Below are positions 54,803-63,870 of a DNA stretch of 64,000 bases, piece after piece; position 1 is the first letter of the stretch; every line of letters starts with the position of its first letter. This stretch comes from Alicyclobacillus kakegawensis NBRC 103104 (lineage in GTDB: Bacteria; Bacillota; Bacilli; Alicyclobacillales; Alicyclobacillaceae), in the NCBI RefSeq assembly GCF_001552655.1, contig NZ_BCRP01000010.1:1-64000 (forward strand). Direction: 5' to 3'. Position numbers and translations under genes: made by a program. A model generated the notes under the pieces. It was not told where the DNA came from and did not search any database. It saw only the letters and a program-made list of their open reading frames with translations.

Positions 54803-55783
54803 TCAGGTGGACAGCCGTTCCACAATATCATGTTGCAGGATTACGGTGTAATTGTCCACCGGTTCATCACGCAAAAACTTCGTGAGCAAGCGCATGGAAA
54901 CAGCCCCGAAGTCGTACATCGGCTGAGCAATCACCGACATTTTGGGACGCACCATTTCCGCCAAGCGAGTGTTGTCAAATGCGATGACCTTGATGTCCTC
55001 TGGAACCGAGCGGCCCAGGTCTTGGGCAGCATGAATCGAAGCCAGTCCAAGTTCGTCGGAAGCAGCCACGATACCGTCGATCTCGTGTTCCTTGAGCGCC
55101 TGCTGAATCCTTGGCAGGGCGCTTTCGTACCGACCATCACGCGTTTCGATGCGAATTAGCGGCTGACCCTGGAGGCTCGCCTGCAGCCCCCTCCCGCGCC
55201 GATCCGACAGGACGGAGCGCCCTTCCTCCACGGTGACAAACGCAATGCGCTGACATCCGCGCTCCATCAGATACTGCCCGGCATCGGCGCCCGCCTGCCG
55301 GTTGTTTATGTTCACAGAAGGAATCCGGCGCTCTGGGTCTTCCGTAGCGCACAGAACCACCGGAATTTGCGCCTGTTCAAAAGCGCTGATGTGTTCCTTC
55401 CGCAGCTTGTCTGTCATGTAAATAATCCCATCGACCTGTTTTTCCCACATCGTTCCCACCAAATCGATTTCGCGTTCCAACTGCGAATCGGAATTGGTCA
55501 GGATAATCTGGTATGCATACATGGCCGCGATGTCTTCAATGCCGCGGACAACTTCCGCCACAAAGGCCGCAGACACATCAGGAACAATGACGCCGATAGT
55601 CTGCGTCTTCTTGCTGGCCAAACCACGTGCAACCGCGTTGGGACGGTAGCCCAATGCGGCGATGGCGTCCAGTACACGCTTCTTCGTTTCTTCCTTGACA
55701 ACGGCGGTGCCATTGAGCACCCGCGACACCGTGGCCATGGAAACTTTCGCTTCGCGTGCAACATCATATATCGTGACGGGCAT
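54803..55783 (-). CDS. ccpA: Catabolite control protein A
   Basis: A 326-residue LacI-family regulator very close to CcpA: TIYDVAREAKVSMATVSRVL (HTH), GYRPNAVARGLASKKTQTIG (hinge), and DIAAMYAYQIILTNSDSQLE. It binds cre sites with HPr-Ser-P. ATG 55783 follows GGGGGTGA. It probably governs carbon-use operons including those in this window, but I found no perfect cre. Confidence 0.93.
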   Translation of the reverse strand: MPVTIYDVAREAKVSMATVSRVLNGTAVVKEETKKRVLDAIAALGYRPNAVARGLASKKTQTIGVIVPDVSAAFVAEVVRGIEDIAAMYAYQIILTNSDSQLEREIDLVGTMWEKQVDGIIYMTDKLRKEHISAFEQAQIPVVLCATEDPERRIPSVNINNRQAGADAGQYLMERGCQRIAFVTVEEGRSVLSDRRGRGLQASLQGQPLIRIETRDGRYESALPRIQQALKEHEIDGIVAASDELGLASIHAAQDLGRSVPEDIKVIAFDNTRLAEMVRPKMSVIAQPMYDFGAVSMRLLTKFLRDEPVDNYTVILQHDIVERLST

Positions 55784-55871
55784 GCTGATCACCCCCTGAG
55801 ACAACTCTTGTCATTATGATACCATGAGGATTCGGCTTCCATATACGGGATGATGGCGACAATACGACAAA

Positions 55872-55894
55872 AGGACGGCAAATTGGGCCGTCCT
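55872..55894 (-). terminator. Intrinsic terminator after tRNA-Leu
   Basis: AGGACGGC (55872-55879) pairs with GCCGTCCT (55887-55894); on the minus strand TTTTG follows. It closes the tRNA-Leu transcript 10 bases after its CCA end. Confidence 0.82.
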
Positions 55895-55903
55895 GTCCCA
55901 AAT

Positions 55904-55988
55904 TGGTGCGGGTGAAGGGACTCGAACCCCCACGGTTTCCCGCCAGAACCTAAATCTGGTGCGTCTGCCAATTCCGCCACACCCGCTT
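55904..55988 (-). tRNA. tRNA-Leu(UAG)
   Basis: An 85-base class II tRNA with encoded CCA: acceptor GCGGGTG/CACCCGC, D-arm with GGAATTGGCAGAC, anticodon stem CCAGA/TCTGG and loop TTTAGGT (anticodon TAG), a variable arm (CGGGAAACCGT) and T-arm GGGGGTTCGAGTCCC. It lies between ccpA and the helicase gene. Confidence 0.95.
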
Positions 55989-56044
55989 GTACACTGTTGT
56001 TCATTCTCTGGCCGATTCCATTTTCACATAGTATATCACAGGGC

Positions 56045-57379
56045 TTACGAAAGGGATAGTCCACATTCTTCGACATACTCAATCGGCAGGCAATGCCTCC
56101 CCCGGCACTGGTTCGGCACATGAATAAACAGCCGCAAGCGCGCGCGAGTCATGCCAACATAGAAAAGACGCCGCTCCTCTTCGCTTTGCGCCGTGTCGGC
56201 CGGATGATTTCTGTCCCAGACCTGCCAGGAAAGGTACGGGTTGTCACCCACCGCTCCAATGATATGCACGACATCCCATTCCCGTCCCTTCGCCTCATGG
56301 AGCGTGTGAAAACCAATCCCGCGTCGGATGCTGATGGGAAGGGCTTGATACACAAACATCAATTGACGCCGTGTGCGGGCGAGGATGGCCACAGACGAGG
56401 TCGTCTCCGCACGCACAAGCCGTGCGACCCCCTCGGCTTCATCCGCCTCGGTGGCCCATGGCAGCGCCCGGCAAAGACCGGCCTGTTCGCGGACGGCGAC
56501 AATCGGCTTGCCAACGCGCGCACGGTTGTGTTCAATCAATCGGCGGCTGTACGCAACGATGCGGGAACAGGAGCGAAAATTGCGCGACAGTATCACCTCT
56601 TCCGCTTCGGGCATGGCTTTTGAAAATCCCAACAGCCAACGAGGGCTGGCGCCCCGAAACCCATAGATCGCTTGGTCATCGTCACCCACCACACATAAAC
56701 TGGCTCCGCTAAGCCGACAGAGTCGCTGGAGAATATACCACTGCACCGCATTGGTATCCTGAAACTCATCGACGAGAATGTAACGGAGAGAATGCAGCCA
56801 GGATACGCGCTTCCATCGTGCCTCATCCTCCACCAAGTCGCACATAGCCAACAGCAAATCGTCCAGGTCGCAGCGATTCTGCTGGCGCTTCAACCGTTCG
56901 TATGCTGCGAATGTGCGCCGCAGCGAACGTGGCACCTTGGACTGCGGCCAGACGGATTTTTGTTTCGTCAACTCACCCATCACCTTGCGCACGTTCACCG
57001 GCGATGGATTCTTCCCGGACATCTCCATCGCGGTCCGCATCATCTCCATCTGTTCCGATGCGTGCAATGGAACCGGCACCCGAACCCGGGATTCCAGCAA
57101 GGCGCGAAATACCTGGGAATGAAAGGTGCCCACCCGCAGTGCCTCAACCTCTTCCTCAGGAAGACCATTGTCCGCCCGCAATCGATGTTTCAATTCAGAA
57201 GCCGCCTGACGGGTAAAGGTGAGCACGGCGATTTCCCGTCCCCGCATGAGGCCAGTAGCCAAAAGTTGGTGAACGTGAGCCGTGAGCACGGCCGTCTTCC
57301 CGCTACCCGGCGCGGCGAAGATCACGCGGTTCGCACAGGCTCCCGTCACAACCCGCGCTTGTTCGTCTGTCCACATCAT
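56045..57379 (-). CDS. Short UvrD/Rep-type SF1 helicase
   Basis: A 444-residue SF1A helicase. Q/Walker A in FAAPGSGKTAVLTAHV, AVLTFTRQAASELKHRL (Ia), YILVDEFQDTNAVQWY (II), VGDDDQAIYGFRGASPRW (III), NFRS (IV), TLHEAKGREWDVVHI (V) and FYVGMTRARLRLFI (VI) are all present. Subdomain 2B is much reduced compared with PcrA/UvrD (about 720 residues). Probably a specialised repair or recombination helicase. Confidence 0.9.
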   Translation of the reverse strand: MMWTDEQARVVTGACANRVIFAAPGSGKTAVLTAHVHQLLATGLMRGREIAVLTFTRQAASELKHRLRADNGLPEEEVEALRVGTFHSQVFRALLESRVRVPVPLHASEQMEMMRTAMEMSGKNPSPVNVRKVMGELTKQKSVWPQSKVPRSLRRTFAAYERLKRQQNRCDLDDLLLAMCDLVEDEARWKRVSWLHSLRYILVDEFQDTNAVQWYILQRLCRLSGASLCVVGDDDQAIYGFRGASPRWLLGFSKAMPEAEEVILSRNFRSCSRIVAYSRRLIEHNRARVGKPIVAVREQAGLCRALPWATEADEAEGVARLVRAETTSSVAILARTRRQLMFVYQALPISIRRGIGFHTLHEAKGREWDVVHIIGAVGDNPYLSWQVWDRNHPADTAQSEEERRLFYVGMTRARLRLFIHVPNQCRGRHCLPIEYVEECGLSLS

Positions 57380-57558
57380 CCCAATCGGACACCCTCCCGA
57401 GTCTGTGTCTTAACCATGCCATGTATGGAGCCGACTGGGCCATACCGTCCGGTGATTTTGCCGATTGCTTTGTGAAGATGAGATGAAGTATGGGATCATG
57501 AGGTTTGCGTCTGCAAATGACAGATTGCTATGATGAGCGGAGAAGGGATTGGACTGGC

Positions 57559-58251
57559 ATGAATTTTTTTGCTCTGGCGGATCTCCATTTATCAAATGCT
57601 GTAAACAAGCCCATGGATGTATTCGGGGATCTGTGGAAAGATCACCAACAACGCATCCACGATGCTTGGACCGATGCGGTGTCGCCAGACGACATCGTTC
57701 TCCTGCCTGGTGACATCTCCTGGGCGCTGACGCTCGCCGAAGCTGTGCCGGACCTCCAGTGGATAGCCCGCCTCCCCGGCAAGAAATTGATGATTCGAGG
57801 CAATCACGATTACTGGTGGAACGGAATCGGGCGCGTACGTAAGCACCTGGATGCAGGGATGTTTGCCATTCAAAACGACGCGCTCTCAATCGGTGGTTAT
57901 GCGGTATGTGGCACAAGGGGCTGGTTGCTGCCATCGCACCCCCAGTTTGACGCCCAACGCGACGATCCGCTGTACCGCCGGGAACAAGAACGCCTGCGCT
58001 TGTCCTTGCGCGCGGCCGCTAAGTTCAACCTCCCGATTGTCTGCATGCTGCATTATCCGCCGCTGAGTCACCTCGGAGAGGACACGCTCTTCACGGCGCT
58101 GCTATCTGAGTTTGGCGTGCGCCTGTGCGTATACGGTCATCTTCATCAAGCGGCTCACCGGTACCGTTTCGAGGGCGAGAAAGACGGGGTTGAGTACCTA
58201 CTGGTCAGCTCCGATTATTTAGGATTTCGACCACTCCAGCTGCCATTGTGA
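57559..58251 (+). CDS. Metallophosphoesterase
   Basis: A 230-residue calcineurin-like phosphoesterase: ALADLHLS (D-x-H), GDISWALTL (GD), RGNHDYWW (GNHD), MLHYPPLS (H) and YGHLHQAA (GHxH), the full dinuclear-metal set. ATG 57559 is chosen over 57505 because the longer frame has no ribosome site. Substrate unknown; divergent from the helicase gene. Confidence 0.9.
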   Translation: MNFFALADLHLSNAVNKPMDVFGDLWKDHQQRIHDAWTDAVSPDDIVLLPGDISWALTLAEAVPDLQWIARLPGKKLMIRGNHDYWWNGIGRVRKHLDAGMFAIQNDALSIGGYAVCGTRGWLLPSHPQFDAQRDDPLYRREQERLRLSLRAAAKFNLPIVCMLHYPPLSHLGEDTLFTALLSEFGVRLCVYGHLHQAAHRYRFEGEKDGVEYLLVSSDYLGFRPLQLPL

Positions 58252-58308
58252 TGAGCGCCTTGACCGATTCCGCGGCTATACGGCACCAGCCTACGGCAGA
58301 AGAGCACG

Positions 58309-58578
58309 CTAGTGGGGGACACGTCCACTGTGCCGCTGATGAATCTGCGCCTGATAGGAACGAGCGTGCCGCGCCAGTTCGGAGACTTGACGCAACGCGT
58401 CAACTGCCTTGCCTGCCTGCTCCTGGATGCGTTGCAGATCCGCCGCCTGCTGAGATGAATCATGGTCCACGGATTGAAGCCCTGTGTGCAAAGCGTGCTC
58501 CATCTTTGTCAGCGCTTCGCTGGCAGCTGACCACAACGCCCGCATTGTCGAAAATCTCTCCTGTTGCTCCTGGTCCAT
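58309..58578 (-). CDS. Small helical (coiled-coil) protein, unknown
   Basis: An 89-residue protein, largely Gln/Ala-rich amphipathic helix (SQQAADLQRIQEQAGKAVDA). No family recognised. ATG 58578 follows GAGGAGG by 6 bases, the best reason to accept it. It stands alone between the phosphoesterase and the methyltransferase. Confidence 0.6.
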   Translation of the reverse strand: MDQEQQERFSTMRALWSAASEALTKMEHALHTGLQSVDHDSSQQAADLQRIQEQAGKAVDALRQVSELARHARSYQAQIHQRHSGRVPH

Positions 58579-58681
58579 AAGCGACCTCCTCTGCTAGCTT
58601 TTTTGCTACCATACCCGGTCGGTGACCAGTGTATCCTGGAACAATATGGAACGCTTCCGCACCCTCGCTTCCATGGCCAAA

Positions 58682-59437
58682 TCAACCGCTGGTCTCCATG
58701 CTCCCTTTGGATTTCTCACCCACCAAGACAACGTAGGCCAGCCAACGGTGGTTGGCTTCCATCCACTGAGCATTCTCCGCGAGGACGCGTACCACCTCAG
58801 GTCTTTGATAGGCTCCCGGATCAATAAGGGCGCCACTCTCGTCCATCGGTTCGCCTACCAGCGCGTCCTCGGGTCGCACAGGCCGGGACCACAGCGCCCG
58901 CACGTTGGAGAATCCACTGTCTTGAAACATATGTCGCCAACCGGCCAAGTCCGGGACTCGCCGAGCCCCGTAAACGCGCTTTGCAGACTCACGCCAGGCC
59001 GGCGCCACGGGCCCCATGATCATCATCTCGACATCCAGCAAGCGACCACCTGGAACGAGCACGCGGTGGTACTCCGCCAGCGCTTGCTGAAGATGGTCGA
59101 CAAACACATTCACGGACTCCATGTAGACCAAATCAAAGCTGTCTGCTGGAAACGGCAGGCGTTCGGCCGACGCTTGCACGAACTTCACCTTCGCCCCGAC
59201 CTGCCCAGCGCGCCGTTGTGCCTTGGCCACCATTTCCCGGCGGACATCAACCCCGACCACAGTACAGCCGTATTTCTGTTGTACATATACTGATGTTCGC
59301 CCGGTCCCGCAACCAACCTCCAAGATACGCGTCGAAGCCTGTATGGGAACATGCTCCAACCATTCCAAGGTGGTCCGGAAACCTCCCGGGTGCGCACTGC
59401 CAGCCCCCAGCACGGCTAATACGTCCTGATAATCCAC
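58682..59437 (-). CDS. Class I SAM-dependent methyltransferase
   Basis: A 251-residue methyltransferase: ILEVGCGTGRTSVYVQ (motif I), GVDVRREMVAKAQ (II), FDLVYMESVNVFVDH and LVPGGRLLDVEM. The extended C-terminal part resembles the small-molecule UbiE-like group. GTG 59437 behind GGGAGGT is preferred to ATG 59455. Substrate unknown. Confidence 0.82.
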   Translation of the reverse strand: MDYQDVLAVLGAGSAHPGGFRTTLEWLEHVPIQASTRILEVGCGTGRTSVYVQQKYGCTVVGVDVRREMVAKAQRRAGQVGAKVKFVQASAERLPFPADSFDLVYMESVNVFVDHLQQALAEYHRVLVPGGRLLDVEMMIMGPVAPAWRESAKRVYGARRVPDLAGWRHMFQDSGFSNVRALWSRPVRPEDALVGEPMDESGALIDPGAYQRPEVVRVLAENAQWMEANHRWLAYVVLVGEKSKGSMETSG

Positions 59438-59583
59438 GTTTTGCCTACCTCCCATCGCCCCGCTTTATGAATATGGAGGACCCGTCGTTCCTGACTGGGC
59501 GCGGAAGGCAAGCTCAAACACAGTGACGGCTTGCCCGTACGAACACGGACTGGTAAGGTGAAGTGGACAGGGGGATGACGTTC

Positions 59584-59949
59584 ATGGAAACCCGGATTGA
59601 CAAGGTGTACGTTCTATCCATAGAGGAACCTGGGGATTTTGTGTTTCAGCCCGCGGGTGTCGTCATCGTGTTCGAAAACCGACATTTTCAAGTGTATTCG
59701 ACCAGCGCCGACCACAACCGCCTTCGTGCGACACTGCACCGTTACGCATGGGGCGATTTGGAACTTGGCGTCTCTCACCAGGGAACCGATTACCGACTGG
59801 AGGATGTGACAGAAGATACGGCGCGCCACGGCTGGGTGCATGCCGGCAGCACGCCACAAATCTTACGCTGGTTGTATGAAAACAACCCACGACAACTGTT
59901 CTTTCTGGCTCGCTTTGTCCAATCCATCACAGGTCTGAACCGGAAATGA
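59584..59949 (+). CDS. Small conserved-looking protein, unknown
   Basis: A 121-residue acidic-to-neutral protein (ETRIDKVYVLSIEEPGDFVF, VVIVFENRHFQVYS, DYRLEDVTEDTARHGWVHAG). No family recognised. ATG 59584 is placed by AGGGGG 9 bases upstream; GTG 59563 is an alternative. Its 3' end overlaps the convergent rhodanese gene by 23 bases. Confidence 0.6.
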   Translation: METRIDKVYVLSIEEPGDFVFQPAGVVIVFENRHFQVYSTSADHNRLRATLHRYAWGDLELGVSHQGTDYRLEDVTEDTARHGWVHAGSTPQILRWLYENNPRQLFFLARFVQSITGLNRK

Positions 59950-60259
59950 CCTCTCCATCCCATTGGAGCATTCCACCGGCCAGGTTCCCCACCCGCGAGA
60001 AGCCGTTCGCTTTTAGAAACTCGGCCACGCGTTGCGAACGGTTGCCGCTGCGGCAAACAAAAATGTATTCGTCCGCCGGATCCAGTTGCTCCATCCAATC
60101 GGTAACCTCCTGCATGGGATGCAGGGGCACACCCGGGATATGGCCCGATTCATACTCTTCTGGGGTGCGCACATCAATGACCTGAACCGTCCGCTGTGAC
60201 AAGATGGTCCTCACTTCTTGCGGCGAATATTGCGGTATACCATTGTGATCGAAGGCCAT
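59927..60259 (-). CDS. Rhodanese-like domain protein
   Basis: A 110-residue single rhodanese domain: VQVIDVRTPEEYESGHIPGV, active-site Cys in FVCRSGNRSQRVAEFL (CRSGNRS loop) and GFSRVGNLAGGMLQWDG. Sulfur transfer via a persulfide is expected. ATG 60259 follows GGGGAGG. It lies between the small gene at 59584 and the NlpC/P60 gene. Confidence 0.9.
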   Translation of the reverse strand: MAFDHNGIPQYSPQEVRTILSQRTVQVIDVRTPEEYESGHIPGVPLHPMQEVTDWMEQLDPADEYIFVCRSGNRSQRVAEFLKANGFSRVGNLAGGMLQWDGEVISGSDL

Positions 60260-60334
60260 TTTGTTTCTACCTCCCCAACATACAAAACCTATTGGGTATG
60301 TTGGCACGCCGCTCGCGTGAAGTCAAATCTCCCT

Positions 60335-61186
60335 CTAGCCATGCCATGGACGGCGCGCTCCTAGATAACGTTGGACGTAATAGGGAGCGTTGATATGGCT
60401 GACGATGACGCCGGTGCGAGGATTGAGCGCCTGAACTATCAGTCCATTGCCCACATAGATGGCGACGTGCGTGGGTCCGCTCCCGGTGGTGGCGAAGAAC
60501 ACGAGGTCGCCAGGTTGCAACTGGGACCATGCAACCGGTTCCCCACACGCGTATTGCTGAAAAGAGGTGCGGGGGATGACGATGCCGCACTTGGCATACA
60601 CGTATTCGGCCAGGCCCGAGCAGTCGAAGCCGGCCGGGTCCTCCCCGCCGTACACGTACGGACTGCCGACCAGGGAGAGCGCCACACGGGCGATGGCCGT
60701 CCCTGTGGAGCTACGGATGGATGATGGTACCGTGGCGGGCGCGGATTGATATTGACTTGGTTGGGCAACCTGGGGTCGCCGCTGGATAGGTGGGATGCTC
60801 CCGCGACTGGCCAGGACCGGGACCGACTGGCGTGGGGGAGACACGCGGGACGTGACGCTGGTACGTCGAATGTTCGCCAGGCTCCGCATGCAGTCGGGAT
60901 GGCCCGCACCCAGCACCTGCAGATTAACGGTTCGCTGCGCTTGCCAGGAGGAAGCAAACCGCTGCTTGGAGGTCGAAAAATGAATCTCACGCAAGCGCAT
61001 CCGTTCACGCAGGTATTCCACAGGAATTTTCATCTTGCTGGCAAGCGTTGGGTTGCGAAAGTTGGTCTTGCTTGGAGCGGCAAGCGCTTCCCGCTGCAGA
61101 CCTGGACGGGTGTCCAGCGCAGCCGTGAAAGACGTGACCGCCACAGCCAATGAGGACCCGGCGGCCAGTGCAGCCCGTATCGACAC
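60335..61186 (-). CDS. Secreted NlpC/P60 endopeptidase
   Basis: A 283-residue exported protein: signal peptide to about residue 36, a Ser/Pro/Gln-rich linker without LysM repeats, and a C-terminal NlpC/P60 domain from about 160 with PAGFDCSGLAEYV (Cys) and GPTHVAIYVGNGLIV (His). It cuts the stem peptide of peptidoglycan. GTG 61186 follows GGAGGAGGG. Confidence 0.9.
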   Translation of the reverse strand: MSIRAALAAGSSLAVAVTSFTAALDTRPGLQREALAAPSKTNFRNPTLASKMKIPVEYLRERMRLREIHFSTSKQRFASSWQAQRTVNLQVLGAGHPDCMRSLANIRRTSVTSRVSPPRQSVPVLASRGSIPPIQRRPQVAQPSQYQSAPATVPSSIRSSTGTAIARVALSLVGSPYVYGGEDPAGFDCSGLAEYVYAKCGIVIPRTSFQQYACGEPVAWSQLQPGDLVFFATTGSGPTHVAIYVGNGLIVQALNPRTGVIVSHINAPYYVQRYLGARRPWHG

Positions 61187-61283
61187 AAGAATCCCTCCTC
61201 CGGAGTCACCCCATTTCTTCTGATGCTTACGCGCAGGATAGAGGGATTATGTACCAGGCAACCTGTCTCCATAAGGCGGCTGT

Positions 61284-61982
61284 TCATAAAATTTTGGCAA
61301 TGGATTCCCGCAGAACCTCCGCGGAAATGGCAAAGCCAATGCCTTGGGAACTCTGACTGACCGCTGTATTCATGCCAATGACCTGGCCCCGCATGTTGAT
61401 CAGGGGCCCACCGCTGTTGCCTCGATTAATTGCCGCGTCGGTTTGAATTAGTTTCGGATATTCCCGGTCGCCAATCTTGAGCGGACGGTCTTTAGAACTG
61501 ATGATTCCAGCCGTGACGGAATGATCAAGACCGAGCGGCGAACCTATCGCCACCACCCACTCGCCGACGCAAATGTCCTCGGGCTTGGCGATGCGGAGAA
61601 TCAGTTTTGGTGCAGCCAAATGGGTTTTCAAGATGGCAATATCGTGAACGTAATCCGTACCGACAATCGTGGCACGGACAGGACGCTTGCGTCCGTAAAA
61701 ACGCAGCAATACCTGGCTGGCACTGTGAATCACGTGCTCGTTGGTGAGAATGTGACCCTGGGGATCAAAAATGAATCCAGTTCCAATATTGACGCTGCGG
61801 TAGCTCGGTGACCCGTCATGCCACAAGGGACCTATGGGAAACAAACGGGTTTGGGCCGGTTCATGCACGACTTCTATGCCCACAACCGCCTGTTTGTAGC
61901 GCTCGACAATCGGCACAAAATTGGGAAGACCAACGGTCGTCCCCCTTTTTTTCTTCACCGTGCGTTTGCTTCGTTCAGACAT
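61284..61982 (-). CDS. Trypsin-like HtrA-type serine protease without signal or PDZ domain
   Basis: A 232-residue protein: His in TNEHVIHSAS, Asp in YVHDIAILKTH and Ser in RGNSGGPLINMRG form an intact triad, with GSPLGLDHSVTAGIIS. No signal peptide or membrane helix precedes it (the N-terminus is KRTVKKKRG) and no PDZ domain follows. ATG 61982 follows AGAGGTGA. Soluble cytoplasmic or unconventional location. Confidence 0.88.
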   Translation of the reverse strand: MSERSKRTVKKKRGTTVGLPNFVPIVERYKQAVVGIEVVHEPAQTRLFPIGPLWHDGSPSYRSVNIGTGFIFDPQGHILTNEHVIHSASQVLLRFYGRKRPVRATIVGTDYVHDIAILKTHLAAPKLILRIAKPEDICVGEWVVAIGSPLGLDHSVTAGIISSKDRPLKIGDREYPKLIQTDAAINRGNSGGPLINMRGQVIGMNTAVSQSSQGIGFAISAEVLRESIAKIL

Positions 61983-62082
61983 CGGATTCACCTCTGATGC
62001 CGAGGGTTGGGACCAAATGTTGATTGATCTTATTCCCCTCGTTGGCAATCAGTGAGGTGACACGAAGGTAATCCACGCACGC

Positions 62083-62385
62083 CTATGCCTGGTCTTCGGG
62101 ACGGGATGCCGCCATGACCGCCCGGTACGTCCCCGGTAATGGCGGTGTGGTCAAGACGGTGGTGCCGCGTTTGAGTTTATGGTAAAGTCCGCGTGCATCG
62201 CGGGCAGCCACCACTCCCGTATTGCGCATCGCAAACGGGACGTCAATGCACAAACCACAGGCATTCAGACAATCGTCGCAGGACATGTTCAATTCAGGGT
62301 GTTCCTCGCGGAGCACGTCAAATACAGGTTGACTGAACCGCTCCAGGTTTTTTCTGCACCATTTGAGGTTGACCTTCGGCTCCAT
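62083..62385 (-). CDS. DUF1450-family protein (YuzB-like)
   Basis: A 100-residue protein with WCRKNLERFSQP and the cysteine cluster CDDCLNACGLCIDVPFAM. The family in Bacillus (YuzB) has no assigned function; the cysteines suggest a metal or Fe-S site. ATG 62385 starts the family core. A paralogue lies at 62831. Confidence 0.75.
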   Translation of the reverse strand: MEPKVNLKWCRKNLERFSQPVFDVLREEHPELNMSCDDCLNACGLCIDVPFAMRNTGVVAARDARGLYHKLKRGTTVLTTPPLPGTYRAVMAASRPEDQA

Positions 62386-62536
62386 GCCTAATCCCCTTCC
62401 CAAACTGCGTGTGTTGCAGATTCAGCAATCGCGCGAATCCCGCCGCCCTGAGGATACACGTTGTTCTATTAACATTGTATCGCAAGTTGTTGCGGATCGT
62501 TAAGAAAAAACACCATCGTCTGACAAGCGCAGTAGG

Positions 62537-62710
62537 CTATGGGCAGGCCTGCGGACGGTAGCGAATCCCGTAATTCCCTTTTCGGGTACGAAACACCTGC
62601 ACTTTGGCCGGTTCCAGACCCTGCAGCAAACGGTGATCACGGACGCACATGGCTACATACGAAGCGACGGCTTTCGAGTCGTAAAGACGGGCTTCGTAAA
62701 TCCAGGACAT
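62537..62710 (-). CDS. 57-residue small protein, unknown
   Basis: MSWIYEARLYDSKAVASYVA opens a 57-residue, mostly soluble protein ending YRPQACP. ATG 62710 follows AAAGGAGG by 8 bases, good evidence that it is translated. No family recognised. Between the two DUF1450 genes. Confidence 0.55.
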   Translation of the reverse strand: MSWIYEARLYDSKAVASYVAMCVRDHRLLQGLEPAKVQVFRTRKGNYGIRYRPQACP

Positions 62711-62830
62711 GTGATTTGCCTCCTTTTCCGACCCTAGATTGCCCGCCGACGCCCCAGCCAATGCCCTGGCTGACAGTGGGGTTTATGGTGCCATCCGTGT
62801 TACACTAGACGCGTGTGTCGGAGGTGAACA

Positions 62831-63091
62831 GTGAATATGGGAGGATTCGTCCTCATTGAAGTTTGCGATGCCAACCCAGCATGCGTCCCGGACCTGTTTG
62901 CACTGGAGACGGAATACCCGGCGGTCTCGGTGCTGGAAACCTCGTGTCTGAGCGAATGCGAGTTGTGCGCCCTGCAGGCGTATGTATTTGTCAATGGGGA
63001 CATCGTCACCGCTGACGATGTCCCCAGCCTCCTTGCGCGAGTGCGAGCGTCCGCGGAAGAAGCCATACGGCTCTACGATACGGAAATCTGA
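62831..63091 (+). CDS. DUF1450-family protein (YuzB-like)
   Basis: An 86-residue protein close to YuzB: LIEVCDANPACVP, LETSCLSECELCALQAYVFV and NGDIVTADDVPSLLARV match the family CLS-CxxC and NGDxVT blocks. GTG 62831 follows GGAGGTGA. Its end overlaps the convergent DUF2797 gene by 19 bases. Confidence 0.82.
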   Translation: MNMGGFVLIEVCDANPACVPDLFALETEYPAVSVLETSCLSECELCALQAYVFVNGDIVTADDVPSLLARVRASAEEAIRLYDTEI

Positions 63092-63870
63092 ACCCTGTAT
63101 CCGACATGTTTTTTGACATGAAAGACTCCGTTGGAAAGCAACAGATACTGCCCTTTGACCCCTATCAGCCGTCCTTCGACAGTCTGCGTCCGGTCAAGAG
63201 AGAGAGATTGAAGCGCAAGCTGACCTTCGGCACGTGGATAGGAAAAGCGGTGGACTGTGACGGAATCGAGAACGTAAGACCGCCAATGACTTGGCAACTT
63301 GTCTATCAATTGTTTCCGAAGCGCTAACAGATCCGTTTGTTCTACCTCGTCGGCCAGCATTTTTCGCCAGTTGGTCTTGTCCGCAATGTGCTGGGCCAGT
63401 TCCATTTCCAGCTCGCCTGCCTGCCGCCTTGTGGGCACTTCGGCAAAAAGCACAGCCGCCACGGCCCCTTGGTCCACCCACCGGGTCAATTCGCGGCCCT
63501 TGCGCGTCAGTCCCACCTTCGGATCGCTGCTGACAGCCAGATACACGTAGTGAGGGATCATGCAATGCGCATCCCCCCACGCCGCATCCCGGCACGTGCC
63601 CTGATGATAATGGCACTCTTGCGGCTTCACGACACACAGGTCGCATTCTGCCAGAGTGCGGACACACGGAAAACAGTACCCGTTTTGATATAACTTTTTC
63701 ACCTTGCGACCGCAATGGATGCAAGCCTTGTCTCCCAGAAAGCGAATCCGAATCGACCGCCCGAGCGCCGCGTTCACTACCAGCGAGTCGTCGTCAGTGT
63801 GCAGACGGTAATAGATAGGTTGTGTCGCCTGGTGCGTCAACTCGCGCAAGTACCCGCCTATCTCGAACAC
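63073..63870 (-). CDS. DUF2797 zinc-ribbon protein
   Basis: A 265-residue protein: two cysteine clusters (CIHCGRKVKKLYQNGYCFPC and CDLCVVKPQECHYH, CRDAAWGDAHC) and a central segment VYLAVSSDPKVGLTRKGREL followed by RWVDQGA, recalling the GIY-YIG fold. DUF2797 proteins have no known role. It is the last gene; 63871-64000 shows no ORF I support. Confidence 0.85.
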   Translation of the reverse strand: MFEIGGYLRELTHQATQPIYYRLHTDDDSLVVNAALGRSIRIRFLGDKACIHCGRKVKKLYQNGYCFPCVRTLAECDLCVVKPQECHYHQGTCRDAAWGDAHCMIPHYVYLAVSSDPKVGLTRKGRELTRWVDQGAVAAVLFAEVPTRRQAGELEMELAQHIADKTNWRKMLADEVEQTDLLALRKQLIDKLPSHWRSYVLDSVTVHRFSYPRAEGQLALQSLSLDRTQTVEGRLIGVKGQYLLLSNGVFHVKKHVGYRVQISVS

